A DNA stretch of 64,000 bases from contig VFIW01000127.1 of assembly GCA_006386115.1 (NCBI GenBank), forward strand, positions 53,642 through 117,641, in the 5' to 3' direction. This document shows positions 61,490-64,000 of this stretch, piece by piece (position 1 is the stretch's first letter; the number at the start of each line of letters is the position of its first letter). A model generated the notes under the pieces. That model did not search any database. It was not told the origin of the DNA and was given only the letters and a program-made list of their open reading frames with translations. The translations under genes were made by a program, and so were the position numbers. The stretch comes from Globisporangium splendens. Taxonomy: Eukaryota; Oomycota; Peronosporomycetes; Pythiales; Pythiaceae.

Positions 61490-64000
61490 ATGCCGCCCGG
61501 CGGAGAACGAGCGAATGCGACGCACAAGAGCGAGAAGCACGTGGATTTTAGTCCCACCCGCTGCTTCACAATGCCGCTGCGAGAGAGCGTGGCGCTCATG
61601 CAAAAGGCGACGATTGCGACGACGATGCTTACGGCCAAAAGCGTGGCTATTGAGCAGCCATTGCGCCCTCATTATCATAGCGGCAGTAGTGATGCTGATG
61701 ATGTACCAGTGCAAATTCAACAACCAAAGCGAGAGCAAGAAGATGCGGGAGAAGAGCAGAGCCCTAGCAGCAGCCGCGCGAGCAGCACGGACTCGGTGGT
61801 GCCGGATGTGAGCTCCTCCAGTCTGTTTGCGAGTCTCACGTCTCCGGCAAAGATGCAGCATTCCGGCGTGAAGAGGCAGTCGTTTTGGCGCCATGTCGTG
61901 AAACAATTCAATTTCACCGATGAAAACGAGCGGAAGCTGCTGATCTCGCTCACTGACGGTATCGAGTGGATGAAGATGAGCACGCTGCCAAAGGCGTTCA
62001 TTCGACGGCACCGAGAAGTTTTCTATCTGGTAAGAACGTAAGAGCACGTCGTTTGTGCAAGTGAAATTATCCAAACTCGCATTAAATGGCAAATTTGTCG
62101 TGCCTTTTAGATCTCAACAGCTGACTACCAACGTTCCGGCACGATCCAGCGCGATGTGACGCGCACATTCAGCATTTTCGAGCGCAGCTATCTCCCGGAT
62201 AAAGACATCGCGTCGCAACAGCAGTCGTTGTTCCGCGTCTTGAACGCGATCTCCGAGGCCGAAGATGGGTACTGCCAGGGCATGAACTTCATTGCAGCGT
62301 TGTTCCTCGTGGAGGGACTGGATGAAGCCGATGCCTATGCGCTGTTTCTCTACTTGCTGAAGAAGCGCCACTTGGCCAGAGTACGTAGCAACGTTAAATG
62401 CGTCGTTTGCCGTGGATTCCATGTATCTAACTCTCGTTTTGGAACGATAGATTTATCAACGAAGCTCGACGTTTCTCGACGACTATCTGGAGCATTTCAA
62501 CTTGATGTTCCAACGAGAGCTTCCCGATCTCCACCAGCACATTCTGTCACAGGGATTTGTCATCCCTATGTATGGCATCGAGTGGTTCACAACTCTGGTA
62601 CGTGGCCTGCTCTTGACTTTAGATATTGGATTAACGACTCATCATGCGGATTTGCTCTTGTGCTGCTTGTTACCTGATTTGCAGTTTTCGCTCTCGACCA
62701 AAGCAGACCTCGCGTGTGCGATCTTCGATCTCTTCTTCGTTGGCGTCCAAGACATTTTCCTTCGAATGGGACTCGCGATTCTGAAGGCATGGATACACTC
62801 CTGGGCTAACACATTCGACCTCCTGTACTCACCATTTTTCCTTTGTGGCCATGTCTTTTGCTCATGATGTGTAGCTGTTGGAATCCAAGCTGATGTGCAT
62901 GACTTTTGAAGACTTCTTGCGCGAGTTCAAGCCTCTCGTTCACCAAATTGACCCGTATCAAGCCATTTTCCAAGCGTTGTCGTTTCGGCCGAATCCATTG
63001 GTGCGTGGCGAAGACACAACGGCGTACATTTCCCGAGCCCATTATCTGCTGAGCGCTCATCAAAACGAGTCGAGCGGCCAGCCCACGCCTCCAAAGACGT
63101 TCGATCGCCACCGGACGCTACCACCGCAACTCACGAAGGCGATTGTTTGCAATAACTTTGCAAACGTCGAAAAGTGCTGGCATGACCTGACCAGTGTTCG
63201 CCCATGCGCTCAGCACTGCCTTGCATTGGCGAACGAGATTCTTCATTATGCGATCTGGTATGGCCAACCGTCGATCGCGTGCTTTGCGATTGAGCGCTGT
63301 GGCGCCGATGTGAACAACGTGGATGACACAGATCTGACGCCCCTGCATTTCAGTGTCATCCGAAACCAACCAGACTTGGTTCGTCTGCTGTTATGCTTTG
63401 GCGCCGATGAAGAGATCCTAGGTGGACGGTGGAATGGCAGCTCTGTGGGGTTGACGCCGCTCGAGACGGCGCAGAATTGGCGGTTCCGTGACACCAGCGC
63501 CGCTCGCCTCGTGCTCGAGAAAGAGATTTGCCTCTTTTGCAACACGAAAATCGACAAACTCGCATTCAGCAAAGAAACGTGTGCACAATGCTCGTTTACT
63601 TTCTGCCATCGACCGCATGCTGAGTGCATCCGCAAGCATCAGTGCCCGCGGGATCACGTGGCAATGCCGCATCGAAGCTACATCAGTTCGGGATCCGAGG
63701 AGACATCATCAGTCCACGAAGACGACGCGGCAACTTTAAAGAACAACAAGTCAGCCTCCAATTGCCGCAATCGAATCTCCAGCGCCTCGACTTCGGCGAG
63801 CACCGTGGATTCCAGCAGACGGAGTAGCCTGAGTTGCCCGTCCGATTTCTCTCCGACCTTCACCTTTTTGCAGTCTCCATCGAGTAGCGAGGCATCAGCA
63901 GCAGCGTCAACACTTCCGCTGGCCACACATGAAGAAGAAAAGCAGCATGCGTCCAATAATGACGTGGAGCCGAGACTGTTCAAGCCACTCACGAGCTGGT
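61490..64000 (+). CDS. TBC (RabGAP) protein with ankyrin repeats and Cys/His cluster, 3' end missing
   Basis: Exons: 61490-62029, 62111-62380, 62451-62597, 62685-62786, 62875-64000 (open at the window end); all phase 0, about 728 residues so far. TBC domain at about 155-380 with both catalytic fingers: IQRDVTRTF (Arg) and YCQGMN (Gln). Ankyrin repeats at about 470-560 (LTPLHFSVIRNQPDLVRLLL). A treble-clef-like Cys/His cluster follows (CLFC, CAQC, CHRPHAEC). The last intron begins GC, not GT (62787-62874); skipping it keeps the typical AILKLLESKL helix. TBC proteins switch off Rab GTPases in vesicle traffic. Confidence 0.88.

Overview
The window reads as a gene-poor, repeat-rich stretch of an oomycete-like (stramenopile) nuclear genome; the genus cannot be told from sequence alone. 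The case rests on short GT-AG introns, an M96/START-like gene, a Miro GTPase, a Crypton tyrosine recombinase, chromodomain Gypsy elements and two-ORF LINEs. Roughly the first 46 kb is nested mobile DNA; the last 15 kb is single-copy gene space.

1-6453: remnants of two Gypsy LTR families (called LTR1 and LTR2 here), a head-to-head inverted LTR1 copy, and a 5'-truncated LINE tail. 6454-37801: a tandem array of about 0.8-kb units, each carrying a minus-strand tRNA-Ile(AAT) gene (10 intact, 2 degenerate). It is interrupted by two long LINEs (7815-15319, decayed; 17289-26659, both main ORFs open), five short non-autonomous relatives of about 0.73 kb, and a solo LTR. All three LINE 3' ends and all five short elements meet the array at the same base. 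Intact insertions are flanked by a 16-bp duplication, ACTGAGCTATACGACC, which is exactly tRNA-Ile positions 1-16. The element cuts inside the tRNA gene, and the duplication rebuilds the gene. This site-specific tRNA-targeting LINE family with its parasites is the most notable system in the window. The open copy also holds an antisense gene with a chromodomain-like segment between ORF2 and its 3' end.

37802-45462: a complete but frameshifted LTR1 Gypsy element (gag, protease, RT-RNase H, integrase, chromodomain, all minus strand) with a conserved antisense coiled-coil ORF. 45463-46139: gag and LTR of the LTR2 family. The other part of that gag lies at 3626-4170, so about 41 kb now separates two adjoining pieces of one gene. 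46565-47637: RNase H end of another LINE.

49056-64000: a DGAT2-type acyltransferase with a long polytopic N-terminus (+); a seven-exon ankyrin-repeat gene with one repeat per internal exon (-); a Crypton tyrosine recombinase whose C-terminal domain is broken by a stop and a 1-nt deletion (+); a START/M96-like pseudogene (+); a seven-exon Miro GTPase (-); and, divergent from it, a RabGAP/TBC gene with ankyrin repeats and a Cys/His cluster, including an apparent GC-AG intron and running off the window end (+). The host genes are unrelated in function apart from a loose membrane and organelle theme.
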